Assembly (NCBI GenBank): GCA_947448745.1
Contig: CANFOQ010000026.1
Coordinates: 1-39,498, forward strand
Direction: 5' to 3'
DNA length: 39,498 nt
Origin: Comamonadaceae bacterium
GTDB taxonomy: Bacteria > Pseudomonadota > Gammaproteobacteria > Burkholderiales > Burkholderiaceae_C
Each line of letters starts with the position of its first letter. Within the stretch, counting starts at the first letter, position 1. The notes beneath the pieces were generated by a model. That model saw only the letters and a program-made list of their open reading frames with translations. It ran no database searches and was not told the DNA's origin. Below are positions 17,066 through 24,286 of this stretch, in pieces. The position numbers were made by a program, and so were the translations under genes.

Positions 17066-17284
17066 ATGGATCGCATTACTTTAGAGACTGGAAAGCGCGG
17101 TGGCAGGCCTTGCATCCGAGGGCTGAGAATTTCGGTGTACGACGTACTCTCCATGTTGTCTGGCGGCATGTCGCAGGAAGAGGTTCTTGAAGATTTTCCA
17201 GAACTAACCAAAGACGATATTTTGGCCGTCTTGTCTTATGCGGCAGATCGTGAACATCAAGTTCATTCCTTAATGGTGCAATGA
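17066..17284 (+). CDS. DUF433-family antitoxin
   Basis: The 72-residue protein has the DUF433 pattern: ITLETGKRGGRPCIRGLRISVYDVLSMLSGGMSQEEVLEDFPELTKDDILAVLSYAADRE. This is a small helix-turn-helix-like domain that typically precedes a DUF5615 PIN-like toxin. The start ATG at 17066 follows GGAG at a good distance. Its stop overlaps the toxin start (ATGA at 17281-17284), the usual coupled arrangement. The antitoxin is intact while its toxin is broken. Confidence 0.85.
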   Translation: MDRITLETGKRGGRPCIRGLRISVYDVLSMLSGGMSQEEVLEDFPELTKDDILAVLSYAADREHQVHSLMVQ

Positions 17285-17619
17285 AACTACTGCTCGACTA
17301 AAACCTATCTCGTCGGCTCGTGCCTTTTTTGCAGCACGAATTTCCGGGCTCATGACAAGTGACTTTGCTTGGTTTGGAATCAGCTTCTGATCAAGAAATT
17401 TGGAATCGTGCAAAACAGGACGGCCATGTTGTTGTAACCAAAGACGCAGATTTTCAAGAGTTGTCATTGGTTTGGGGTGCTCCCCCGCAAGTGATTCGCT
17501 TGCGAACGCCCAATCTCAATAGATCAGCCGTATTGAAGATCTTGCTCGACCATACAGAGCAAATTCACCATGCCTTTGAAATTGAAGGCATGTCCTCTGT
17601 TGAGTTGATTCAAAACTAA
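17281..17619 (+). pseudogene. DUF5615 PIN-like toxin inactivated by two in-frame nonsense codons
   Basis: Read in one frame from the ATG coupled to the antitoxin, the protein is MKLLLD, stop (TAA at 17299), NLSRRLVPFLQHEFPGS, stop (TGA at 17353), then QVTLLGLESASDQEIWNRA to the natural end SVELIQN. The usual family start is LLLDENLSRRL, so TAA replaces the conserved glutamate of the acidic D-E-N cluster. The rest, including VVTKDADFQELSL and PPQVIRLR, is well conserved, and no frameshift has accumulated, so loss looks recent. A GTG at 17359 could start an 86-residue remnant without the N-terminal acidic residues. Confidence 0.85.
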
Positions 17620-17626
17620 TTAACAA

Positions 17627-17700
17627 GCAGCATCTCCAGCAACGCCTGCTCGTGTGCGAAACCACCTTGCTTGGTGGGCGCGGGGAGGAGGCGGGGGTGG
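17627..17700. repeat. 74-bp direct repeat, right copy
   Basis: Second copy of the repeat at 16871-16944, in the same orientation, beginning 8 bases after the stop of the broken toxin. The two copies are 756 bases apart from start to start, so the repeats enclose exactly one toxin-antitoxin module. Confidence 0.85.
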
Positions 17701-17787
17701 ATGAGGGCCATGGGGGAGTGAACACAGCATGGCGGTGACGCTGTCTTCAACAGGCAGGAAGCCTGATTCAAATTCTTGGTGCAATAG

Positions 17788-17820
17788 TGGTTGAATCATG
17801 GTTAAATAATGGTTATTGAA
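17788..17820 (+). promoter_or_regulatory. Three tandem 11-bp iterons, probable operator of the MNT-HEPN operon
   Basis: TGGTTGAATCA (17788-17798), TGGTTAAATAA (17799-17809) and TGGTTATTGAA (17810-17820) are contiguous and share TGGTT at an 11-base period, close to one helical turn. They end 7 bases before the first ATG of the fusion gene. This placement suits autorepression by the N-terminal Xre/MbcA-like part of that protein; this is inference. Confidence 0.6.
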
Positions 17821-17827
17821 GAATCAA

Positions 17828-18592
17828 ATGACCATGAACACCCCTAAATCATTGGCTGCAAGCCGTTTTTCCCTGTTTGACACCGTGCCCCCCGATGTCA
17901 TGGGTTTTGGCATGGGTGCTTCATTCAGCGCCAAAGCGGTTCAGTCTTTCTTGGGCCTCAACAAAGACGAGGTTTCCCGCTTGGCTGCCGTCTCGCCCAA
18001 GTCGGTTCGATTTGATGACGCCATGCCCGAGCCCGTGCGTCGCCGCCTGCAAGAAATTGGCTTCACCATCAACTTGGTAGCCAAGGTCTTTGAAGGCAAC
18101 GCAGACAAAACCACGGCCTGGTTTCAGTCACGCAATCCACTACTGGGCGATGTCGCTCCCAAGGACATGATCCGCTTGGGGCGTTTTGAACGCTTGCGCA
18201 AGTTCATTTTGCAAACTTTGCAAGCGACACCCGCCCCGGCTGTCGCCACTTCAGCCCATCAGCTTGACGACGCCACAGTCAAGGCGGTTGCGCTATTTCG
18301 CCAGTGCATTGCCAAGGACTTTCCCATCAAAGACCTGATCGTGTTTGGCAGCCGAGCCAGAGGAGACCACCGACCCGACAGCGATGCAGATGTGGCGGTG
18401 TTGCTGCAGGGCGCACCACAACGCTTTTTAGACACCAAGCTGAAAATGTCTGACGCCGCTTACGACATCTTGCTTGAAACAGGCATCAACATTTCACCGC
18501 TGCCGGTGTGGATGGATGAGTGGGCGCACCCACAGGCTTATGTCAATCCAACGTTATTGGCCAATATTGCGCGTGAGGGTGTTCGAGTTTGA
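17828..18592 (+). CDS. Xre/MbcA/ParS-type antitoxin domain fused to a minimal nucleotidyltransferase (MNT)
   Basis: The 254-residue protein is the probable antitoxin of the HEPN gene that follows. The N-terminal half (about residues 30-130) resembles Xre/MbcA/ParS antitoxins: FLGLNKDEVSRLAAVSPKSVRF is a helix-turn-helix-like stretch, and WFQSRNPLLGDVAPKDMIRLGRFERLRKFI matches the DUF2384 pattern. The C-terminal half is a Pol-beta-type nucleotidyltransferase with GSRARGDHRPDSDADVAVLL (GSxxxG...DxD). MNT enzymes of HEPN/MNT systems inactivate the toxin by adding AMP to it. The start could be ATG 17828 or 17834; a TTG at 17816 lies inside the iterons. Stop and next start overlap (TGATG). The domain fusion is unusual. 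Confidence 0.82.
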   Translation: MTMNTPKSLAASRFSLFDTVPPDVMGFGMGASFSAKAVQSFLGLNKDEVSRLAAVSPKSVRFDDAMPEPVRRRLQEIGFTINLVAKVFEGNADKTTAWFQSRNPLLGDVAPKDMIRLGRFERLRKFILQTLQATPAPAVATSAHQLDDATVKAVALFRQCIAKDFPIKDLIVFGSRARGDHRPDSDADVAVLLQGAPQRFLDTKLKMSDAAYDILLETGINISPLPVWMDEWAHPQAYVNPTLLANIAREGVRV

Positions 18593-19011
18593 TGCAAGCC
18601 AAGTCACCCTCGTTGCTCATGGGCAAAGCAGCCCAGGCCGTCCTGTCAGCTCGAATGTTGCTAGAGCTTGGTGACGTGGATGGCGCTTGCAACCGCGCTT
18701 ACTACGCCATATTCGATGCAGCGCAGGCAGCATTGCTTGTGGCCGGTGTGCCATCCCCCGAGACCATGGGAAAAACTCATCGCGGCCTGATCAATGCCTT
18801 CAGTGCTTATCTGGTGAAAGACGGCCCGGTCAGCAAAGAACTGGGACGCCAACTCAAGAGAGCTGAAGAGATGCGCTTGGTGGCCGATTACAACGGCGAG
18901 TCGGTCACACCAGCTGATGCGGCAGCGTTGGTGCGGTATGCCGAGTTGTTCGTGACATCCATGCAAGACTTGTTTTTCAGTCGTCCCAAAACGCCTGATG
19001 GTTCCGGGTAA
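18592..19011 (+). CDS. HEPN-domain protein, probable toxin partner
   Basis: The 139-residue helical protein is of the COG1895/COG2250-like HEPN type. NRAYYAIFDAAQAALL (about residues 34-49) is the conserved R-x-YY-x-x-F helix, and KTHRGLINAFSAYLVKDGPVSKELGRQLKRAEEMRLVADYNGE is the second conserved block. HEPN toxins are often RNases using an R-x4-6-H motif, with a nearby tyrosine that is AMPylated by MNT. Here R95-LVAD-Y100 is present but no histidine follows in the expected place, so RNase activity is doubtful. The ATG at 18592 shares a base with the preceding stop, giving tight coupling. Confidence 0.82.
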   Translation: MQAKSPSLLMGKAAQAVLSARMLLELGDVDGACNRAYYAIFDAAQAALLVAGVPSPETMGKTHRGLINAFSAYLVKDGPVSKELGRQLKRAEEMRLVADYNGESVTPADAAALVRYAELFVTSMQDLFFSRPKTPDGSG

Positions 19012-19029
19012 TTCAATTCAATCGGAACC
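19000..19029. terminator. Hairpin at the end of the HEPN gene
   Basis: GGTTCCG (19000-19006) and CGGAACC (19023-19029) form a perfect 7-bp stem with a 16-base loop spanning the HEPN stop codon, between convergent genes. There is no T-tract; its role as terminator is only suggested by position. Confidence 0.35.
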
Positions 19030-19052
19030 GATCTGCGGCAAGTCACTCCCCA

Positions 19053-19406
19053 TCAATGCGCCAACTTCAAGCCATTGATCTTCATCAGCAAATAAATGTT
19101 TTGCAACTCGGCCTTTTCGCAGTCCGGCGCACCCACCCAGCGCGACAACGCAGACGCAGGCACATGAATCGTCTTGCCTTGCAGCTCCACTTCAACGCGG
19201 AAATAACAGGGGTTGAATTCCGTGAATGAAATCACTTTGCCCCACTGGCCCACCGGCCAAGGCTTGCGAATCACCACCACCTCGTCGCCTGGTCGCGCCA
19301 AGCAATCCAAGTTGTCTTCATAGGCTTGGTGGATTTCATTGCTCGATGTTTTGGCGCTTGCCCGCGCAAATTCATTGGCAAATTGAATAAATTGTTCTGC
19401 TTTCAT
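19053..19406 (-). CDS. Hypothetical protein, 117 residues
   Basis: The protein starts MKAEQFIQFANEFARA. A helical N-terminal third is followed by a beta-rich region (RPGDEVVVIRKPWPVGQWGKVISFTEFNPCYFRVEVELQGKTIHVPASALSRW), which could be a small SH3-like or KOW-like barrel. I do not recognise the family. Composition and codon use look like a real gene; the part of the frame upstream of 19406 overlaps the photolyase gene and is not coding. It lies just downstream of the photolyase on the same strand. Confidence 0.65.
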   Translation of the reverse strand: MKAEQFIQFANEFARASAKTSSNEIHQAYEDNLDCLARPGDEVVVIRKPWPVGQWGKVISFTEFNPCYFRVEVELQGKTIHVPASALSRWVGAPDCEKAELQNIYLLMKINGLKLAH

Positions 19407-19462
19407 ACCTAGAGAATCGGTATGGAAGTGGGTTTCCTTTAATGCAAGCTGCCCGGGGACCC

Positions 19463-21013
19463 TCAGGGCTGTACAAAGCCCCGATGCTGCTGGGCTTTGG
19501 CAGCAATCGCGTCCTTTTGCGCGGGGGTCAGCCGGTTCAGATTCTTCAACTGCATCAACATCCGCGGGTTTTTCGCCAAGCTGTCGGCATGGCGGTTCAG
19601 ATAGTCCCAATACAAGGTGGTGAACGGGCAGGCGTCGTTGCCGGTGGATTCTGCGGGCTTGTATCGGCAGCCTTTGCAATGGTTGCTCATGCGGTCGATG
19701 TACTTGCCGCTGGCCAAATAGGGTTTGCTGGCCATCAGACCACCATCGGCGAACTGGCTCATGCCCAAGGTGTTGGGCAACTCCACCCATTCCACCGCAT
19801 CCACATACACCCCCAAATACCAGGCATGCACTTGCTTGGGGTTCACGCCCAACAACAAGGCATACAAACCGGTCACCATCAAGCGCTGAATATGGTGCGC
19901 ATAGCCGTGGTTGAGGGTTTGTGAAATGGCGTCGCGCAAACAAGCCATGTCTGTGTCGCCAGTCCAAAAAAACGCGGGCAAATCGGCTTGCGCATTCGTG
20001 GTGTTGAGGTCTACATACCCGGGCATCTGGGTCCAGTAGATGCCGCGCACATATTCGCGCCACCCCAACACCTGCCGCACAAAACCTTCCACGGCTTCCA
20101 AAGGTGCATGGCCATCTTCATAAGCCTTCACAGCGGCCTGGCAAACTTCCCTTGGGTTCAGCAATTTCAAATTCAACGCACTGGCAAGATGCGAATGGTA
20201 GAGCCACACCTCGCCTTCCCACATCGCGTCTTGGTACAGACCAAAACTGGGCAGGCGATGCGCCACAAATTCATCCAATGCCTGCAAGGCTTGGGTGCGT
20301 GTCACAGGCCAAGCAAAGCTGTCAAGGGACCCAGGATGATGCGCAAAGCGTTTGTTCACCAAGGCCATCACCTGTTGCGTGATCTCATCTGGCGCAAAGC
20401 GCGTGGGTGCTGGCAACAGGCCCGGACCGTTTTTGCCAAAGCTGCCTCGGTTCTCCGCGTCAAAGTTCCACTGACCGCCCACTGGTTTTTTGCCGTCCAT
20501 CAGCAAGCCGGTTTTCAGGCGCAGCTCGCGGTAGAAATACTCCAAGCGTATTTGTTTGCGGCCCGCTGCATGGGCCGTGAATTCACGCACCGTGCTGAAG
20601 AAATGCGTGTCATCGCGCACCTCCAACACCAAGCCCTGCGCAGCGGCCACTGCACGCAAACTTTGCAACACCCGCCATTCGCCCGGCGCGGTCATGATGA
20701 GTTTGCTGGGGCGCTGCTGGGCCAGGCTTTGCGCCAGCGCAGCGGCCAAGTTGCCGGGGTTGTTGGGGGCGTCGAGTTCGGTGTAATCAACGCGCCAATG
20801 TTGGTTGCGCAAAGCCGCTGCGAAATGCCGCATGGCGCTCAGAAACACCGTGGTGCGCTGCTTGGCCGACACCACATGCGTGGATTCTTCATCCACCTCG
20901 GCCATCCACACCGCGTCTTGTTGCGGGTCAAAGTCGGTGAAGGCGGATGCGTCTTCGTCGAGTTGATCGCCCAACACAATCACCAAGTGACGGATAGAGA
21001 TGGGCGGTTTCAC
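19463..21013 (-). CDS. phrB: FeS-type (6-4) photolyase / cryptochrome (PhrB family)
   Basis: The 516-residue flavoprotein repairs UV (6-4) photoproducts with blue light. It belongs to the FeS-BCP/DPRP class. Four cysteines at 358, 446, 449 and 462 (MACLRD, NHCKGCR, DACPFT) have the same spacing as the [4Fe-4S] ligands I recall for Agrobacterium PhrB. HGYAHHIQRLM carries the catalytic histidines, and WREYVRGIYW and WYLGVYVDAVEWVELPNTLGMSQFADGG line the FAD pocket. The N-terminal Rossmann domain (LVIVLGDQLDED) would hold the ribolumazine antenna. It fits a sunlit-water lifestyle. It is 24 bases downstream of the SOUL gene, so the two may be one transcript. Confidence 0.93.
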   Translation of the reverse strand: MKPPISIRHLVIVLGDQLDEDASAFTDFDPQQDAVWMAEVDEESTHVVSAKQRTTVFLSAMRHFAAALRNQHWRVDYTELDAPNNPGNLAAALAQSLAQQRPSKLIMTAPGEWRVLQSLRAVAAAQGLVLEVRDDTHFFSTVREFTAHAAGRKQIRLEYFYRELRLKTGLLMDGKKPVGGQWNFDAENRGSFGKNGPGLLPAPTRFAPDEITQQVMALVNKRFAHHPGSLDSFAWPVTRTQALQALDEFVAHRLPSFGLYQDAMWEGEVWLYHSHLASALNLKLLNPREVCQAAVKAYEDGHAPLEAVEGFVRQVLGWREYVRGIYWTQMPGYVDLNTTNAQADLPAFFWTGDTDMACLRDAISQTLNHGYAHHIQRLMVTGLYALLLGVNPKQVHAWYLGVYVDAVEWVELPNTLGMSQFADGGLMASKPYLASGKYIDRMSNHCKGCRYKPAESTGNDACPFTTLYWDYLNRHADSLAKNPRMLMQLKNLNRLTPAQKDAIAAKAQQHRGFVQP

Positions 21014-21038
21014 TGGCGCATTTCAGCAGGCGTGCCAA

Positions 21039-21698
21039 TCAAGGTGCTGAAATTTCAATCATGATTTCATTGCGTCGGAACATGGGCAAGGTCCAAGGCG
21101 GGTCGTAGCGAGACAGCTGCGGTTGGCCCAATATTTTGAAGTTGTTTTTGGTGGCCCATGCTTGGGCTTCTTGTGTTCTGGCTTGGACCCGCGACAGCGT
21201 GTTCAAGCCCGAGTACTTCAACACCGCAAAGTGCCTGCTGGGTATTTCGCGCAAGCTCACGGCATTGTTCTTGGGCTTGGGAATGGTGGTCAGGGTGTAC
21301 TGGCTGGGCATCACAAACTGGACCAACCATTGCTTGGCTGTTTGCATATTGGTCTCGCCGCCTTGAGGCTCCAGAGTCACGGGTGCGGTCATGGCGATTT
21401 TGGAAGACTGCGGCTCCAAGATCACCGGCGCGGTCATGGCAATTTTGCTGCTGGCGGCGTTGGGCAGTTGGTTGTTGCCAAAAATATAGTCGGCAATCAG
21501 CCTGAACCCTTTGCTGGAGGCGTCGTCCATGTCCCCCTCGACCAAGGTTTCGGCCACCATCACCGGGGCGTATTTCCTCACCTCAAACTGCTTGTCTGAC
21601 AAGAGCACTTCGAACTTGGGTTCTTCAATCGCCATGACTTCTCCAATGGAAAAAAGGCTCATCAACAAGGTGAGGAGGAATTTGGCAGGTGTGTTCAT
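21039..21698 (-). CDS. SOUL-family heme-binding protein with a signal peptide and an internal duplication
   Basis: The 219-residue protein has a signal peptide (MNTPAKFLLTLLMSLFSIGEVMA), so it is likely periplasmic. It shows the SOUL/HEBP core: FEVLLSDKQFEVRKYAPVMVAET, the signature KIAMTAPV, and FVMPSQYTL with a C-terminal PPWTLPMFRRNEIMIE. SOUL proteins bind heme or porphyrins. The signature block SSKIAMTAPVxLEPQ occurs twice in direct succession. The gene precedes the photolyase on the same strand and diverges from egtB. Confidence 0.9.
   Translation of the reverse strand: MNTPAKFLLTLLMSLFSIGEVMAIEEPKFEVLLSDKQFEVRKYAPVMVAETLVEGDMDDASSKGFRLIADYIFGNNQLPNAASSKIAMTAPVILEPQSSKIAMTAPVTLEPQGGETNMQTAKQWLVQFVMPSQYTLTTIPKPKNNAVSLREIPSRHFAVLKYSGLNTLSRVQARTQEAQAWATKNNFKILGQPQLSRYDPPWTLPMFRRNEIMIEISAP
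21363..21452. repeat. Tandem 45-bp duplication inside the SOUL gene
   Basis: Bases 21408-21452 and 21363-21407 (minus strand) encode the consecutive 15-residue units SSKIAMTAPVILEPQ and SSKIAMTAPVTLEPQ. The copies differ by several mostly silent or conservative changes, so the duplication is not brand new and the frame is kept. Confidence 0.85.
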
Positions 21699-21831
21699 AT
21701 CGAGGTTCTCATTCAGCGCGTCAGAGTTTGATTTTCTCAGTCTCAGCCTGAAAAGCGATGATCGCCATCAGATAGCCCTGATTTATCGCTGCCAAACCCC
21801 AAAAAGCCTGCCCGCATAGAATTTGGGCCAC

Positions 21832-23049
21832 ATGCCTTCTACGCGTACATCCCGTTACAACGCTATACGTCAAACCTCTTTGCAATTAGCAGCACCACTG
21901 ACCGCAGAAGACCAGTGTGTGCAGTCTATGCCAGACACCAGCCCCACCAAATGGCATTTGGCCCACACCAGCTGGTTTTTTGAAAATGTGGTGTTGCTGC
22001 CTTTTGTGCCGGGCTACCAAGTGTTCGACCCAGGCTTTGCGTTTCTATTCAATTCGTACTACGAAGCACTGGGGCCGCGCCACCCCAGACCTCAACGTGG
22101 CTTGCTCACGCGCCCCAGCTTGAACCAGGTGTTGGCGTTCAGGGCGCACGTCGATGCAGCAATGCAGCAACTGCTGAGCCAAGCCAAAGCCTTGAGCCCG
22201 CAAGCGCTGGCTTTGATTGAATTGGGCTTGAACCACGAGCAACAGCACCAAGAGTTGATGCAAACCGACATCTTGCATTTGCTGTCTTGCAATCCTTTGC
22301 TGCCCGCCTATGAGCCTGCGTTTTTTCACCCACGCGCCAACGCAGCTGAAGTGCAATGGCTGTCATTCGAAGAAGGCTTGCACAGTGTTGGCCGCGCCAC
22401 GGATGAGCCAGGCTTTGCTTTCGACAACGAAACACCCCAGCACCAGCGCTTTGTGCAGGGCTTTCAAATCGCCCACCGCTTGGTGAACTGCGGTGAGTAC
22501 GTGGCCTTCATTCAAGACGGTGGCTATGACAACGCCGACCTGTGGCTGTCAGAAGGCCGCGCCCAAGTGCTTCAAAACGCTTGGCAATGTCCACTGTATT
22601 GGTTGGCCCCACAAGACCCACGTGCCCCTTCAGACCATTGGCAGGTGTTTGGTTTGAACGGCGTGCAAGCACTCGACCCCCAAGCCCCAGTGTCCAACTT
22701 GAGTTTTTACGAAGCCTCTGCGTTTGCGCAATGGGCCGGTGCGCGTTTGCCCACCGAGTTTGAATGGGAGTTGGCCAGTGCGCATCCGCAGATGCACGAC
22801 CTGCACGGACAGGTGTGGCAGTGGACCCGCTCGGCCTACGAACCCTACCCGGGCTTTGTGCCGGCCAGTGGGGCAGTGCGCGAGTACAACGGCAAATTCA
22901 TGGTCGGCCAACAGGTGTTGCGTGGCAGCAGTTTCGCCACACCTGAACAACATAGCCGACACACATACCGCAACTTTTTTCCTGCCTCGGCACGCTGGCA
23001 GTTCAGCGGTTTGCGATTGGCCAAAGACCTGCAAAGCCCAGCCTCATGA
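21832..23049 (+). CDS. egtB: Ergothioneine biosynthesis iron-dependent sulfoxide synthase EgtB-like
   Basis: The 405-residue protein combines an N-terminal DinB-like domain with a C-terminal formylglycine-generating-enzyme-like domain. The iron ligands are expected in WHLAHTSWFFE and NHEQQHQELMQTD (HX3HXE-type). The FGE part includes FVQGFQIAHRLVNCGEYVAF, GARLPTEFEWELA, HGQVWQWTRSAYEPYPGF and the final RNFFPASARWQFSGLRLA. EgtB joins hercynine with a thiol donor. The ATG at 21832 is preferred; the frame extends 9 bases to a TTG. The next gene, overlapping by ATGA, is egtD, which makes hercynine. Confidence 0.92.
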   Translation: MPSTRTSRYNAIRQTSLQLAAPLTAEDQCVQSMPDTSPTKWHLAHTSWFFENVVLLPFVPGYQVFDPGFAFLFNSYYEALGPRHPRPQRGLLTRPSLNQVLAFRAHVDAAMQQLLSQAKALSPQALALIELGLNHEQQHQELMQTDILHLLSCNPLLPAYEPAFFHPRANAAEVQWLSFEEGLHSVGRATDEPGFAFDNETPQHQRFVQGFQIAHRLVNCGEYVAFIQDGGYDNADLWLSEGRAQVLQNAWQCPLYWLAPQDPRAPSDHWQVFGLNGVQALDPQAPVSNLSFYEASAFAQWAGARLPTEFEWELASAHPQMHDLHGQVWQWTRSAYEPYPGFVPASGAVREYNGKFMVGQQVLRGSSFATPEQHSRHTYRNFFPASARWQFSGLRLAKDLQSPAS

Positions 23050-23999
23050 TCGATCACTTAGAACACTTGCAGTTCATGCAGGACATGCAAACCGCACTGT
23101 CGCAATCGCCCAAAGGCATTTCACCGAAATATTTTTACGACCAAGCAGGGTCGGCTTTGTTTGACCGCATTTGTGAACTGCCCGAGTACTACCCCACACG
23201 CACCGAGTTGGCCTTGTTGCAATCCTGTGCCTCAGAAGTGGCGCAGTGCATGGGTGAACACGCGGACATCCTTGAATTTGGTGCAGGCTCATTGCAAAAA
23301 ATCAGGTTGCTGTTGAAGGCGGCCCAGCAACCAGCCCGCTATGTGCCCATGGATATTTCGGGTGCACACTTGGAAGCCGCCAGCGTGACATTGCAACAAG
23401 AATTCCCACAGTTGCGGGTTCAACCCTTGGTGGCCGACTACACCCAAGATTGGCAGTTGCCTGCGGCGTTGCCAAATGCGGGCAAGCGCGTGGCGTTTTT
23501 TCCGGGCTCGACCATCGGCAATTTTTCACCCGCGCAAGCCCACACATTTTTTAAAAATTGCGCCCGCCATTTGCCCGGTGGCGCACTGTTGCTGGGTGTG
23601 GACCTGATCAAATTGCCGGATGTTTTGCATGCCGCCTACAACGATGCCCAAGGCGTGACAGCCGCCTTCAACCTCAACCTTTTAGCCCGCGCCAACCGCG
23701 AACTTGGGTGTGATTTTGATGTGAAGCAGTTTGCGCACAGCGCTTTTTACAACGCACCTTTGCAACGCATTGAAATGCATTTGCTCAGCTTGCAAGCGCA
23801 GACCGTGCATTTGAGTGGCCAGGCCTATGCGTTTGAACAAGGCGAAACCTTGCACACAGAGTACTCGCACAAGTTCACCATCGCTGGTGTACAACAAGCT
23901 GCGCTTGCAGCGGGTTTGCAAGCTGGCCCGTTTTGGACCGACCCGCACCACCACTTTGGCCTGCTTTGGCTGAACATCCCTCACACACAGGAGCACTGA
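23046..23999 (+). CDS. egtD: L-histidine N-alpha-methyltransferase EgtD
   Basis: The 317-residue SAM-dependent enzyme trimethylates histidine to hercynine, the first step of ergothioneine synthesis. Characteristic segments are PKGISPKYFYDQAGSALFDRICELPEYYPTRTELALL, DILEFGAGSLQKIRLLL (SAM site), VPMDISGAHLE and VAFFPGSTIGNFSPAQA. The length is normal for EgtD. Its start overlaps the egtB stop. Both steps needed for a bacterial five- or three-gene-like pathway core are thus present together. Confidence 0.95.
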   Translation: MIDHLEHLQFMQDMQTALSQSPKGISPKYFYDQAGSALFDRICELPEYYPTRTELALLQSCASEVAQCMGEHADILEFGAGSLQKIRLLLKAAQQPARYVPMDISGAHLEAASVTLQQEFPQLRVQPLVADYTQDWQLPAALPNAGKRVAFFPGSTIGNFSPAQAHTFFKNCARHLPGGALLLGVDLIKLPDVLHAAYNDAQGVTAAFNLNLLARANRELGCDFDVKQFAHSAFYNAPLQRIEMHLLSLQAQTVHLSGQAYAFEQGETLHTEYSHKFTIAGVQQAALAAGLQAGPFWTDPHHHFGLLWLNIPHTQEH

Positions 24000-24001
24000 C
24001 T

Positions 24002-24283
24002 ATGAAAGCCATTTGGAACGACACCGTGGTTGCCGAGAGCGACGACACCGTTTTGGTTGAAGGCAACCATTACTTTCCAGCAGAAGCCTTGAATCAAAAT
24101 TTTGTGTCCAACAGCAACCACAAAACCGTGTGCGCTTGGAAAGGCCAGGCCAGCTATTACTCGTTGTTGGTGAATGGCGAATTGAACAGCGATGCGGTTT
24201 GGTATTACGCCGACCCCAAACCCGAAGCCGACAACATCCGTGGCCGCGTTGCCTTCTGGAAGGGCGTCAAAGTCGTGGCGTGA
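24002..24283 (+). CDS. DUF427 (NTP_transf_9) domain protein
   Basis: The 93-residue protein begins MKAIWNDTVVAESDDTVLVEGNHYFP and contains TVCAWKGQASYYSL and WYYADPKPEADNIRGRVAFWKGV, the full DUF427 beta-fold signature. The biochemical role is unknown. CAGGAG lies at a good distance before the ATG, which is 2 bases after the egtD stop, so it belongs to the ergothioneine operon. A broken relative lies at 37612-37794. Confidence 0.9.
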   Translation: MKAIWNDTVVAESDDTVLVEGNHYFPAEALNQNFVSNSNHKTVCAWKGQASYYSLLVNGELNSDAVWYYADPKPEADNIRGRVAFWKGVKVVA

Positions 24284-24286
24284 GCG

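Noticed and set aside
17299-17355. Recoding (selenocysteine or readthrough) of the TAA and TGA codons in the DUF5615 gene
   Set aside because: TAA is not a recoding codon for selenocysteine, no SECIS-like hairpin follows the TGA, and intact family members have ordinary residues at both places. Nonsense mutation is simpler.
16871-17700. Integron attC sites around the toxin-antitoxin module
   Set aside because: No RYYYAAC/GTTRRRY core pairs are present at the ends of the 74-bp repeats and there is no integrase gene; the repeats lack the attC folding pattern.
19988-21064. Long plus-strand open frame opposite the photolyase gene
   Set aside because: It is antisense to a well-supported gene with all catalytic residues in order; the translated plus-strand product has no recognisable domain.
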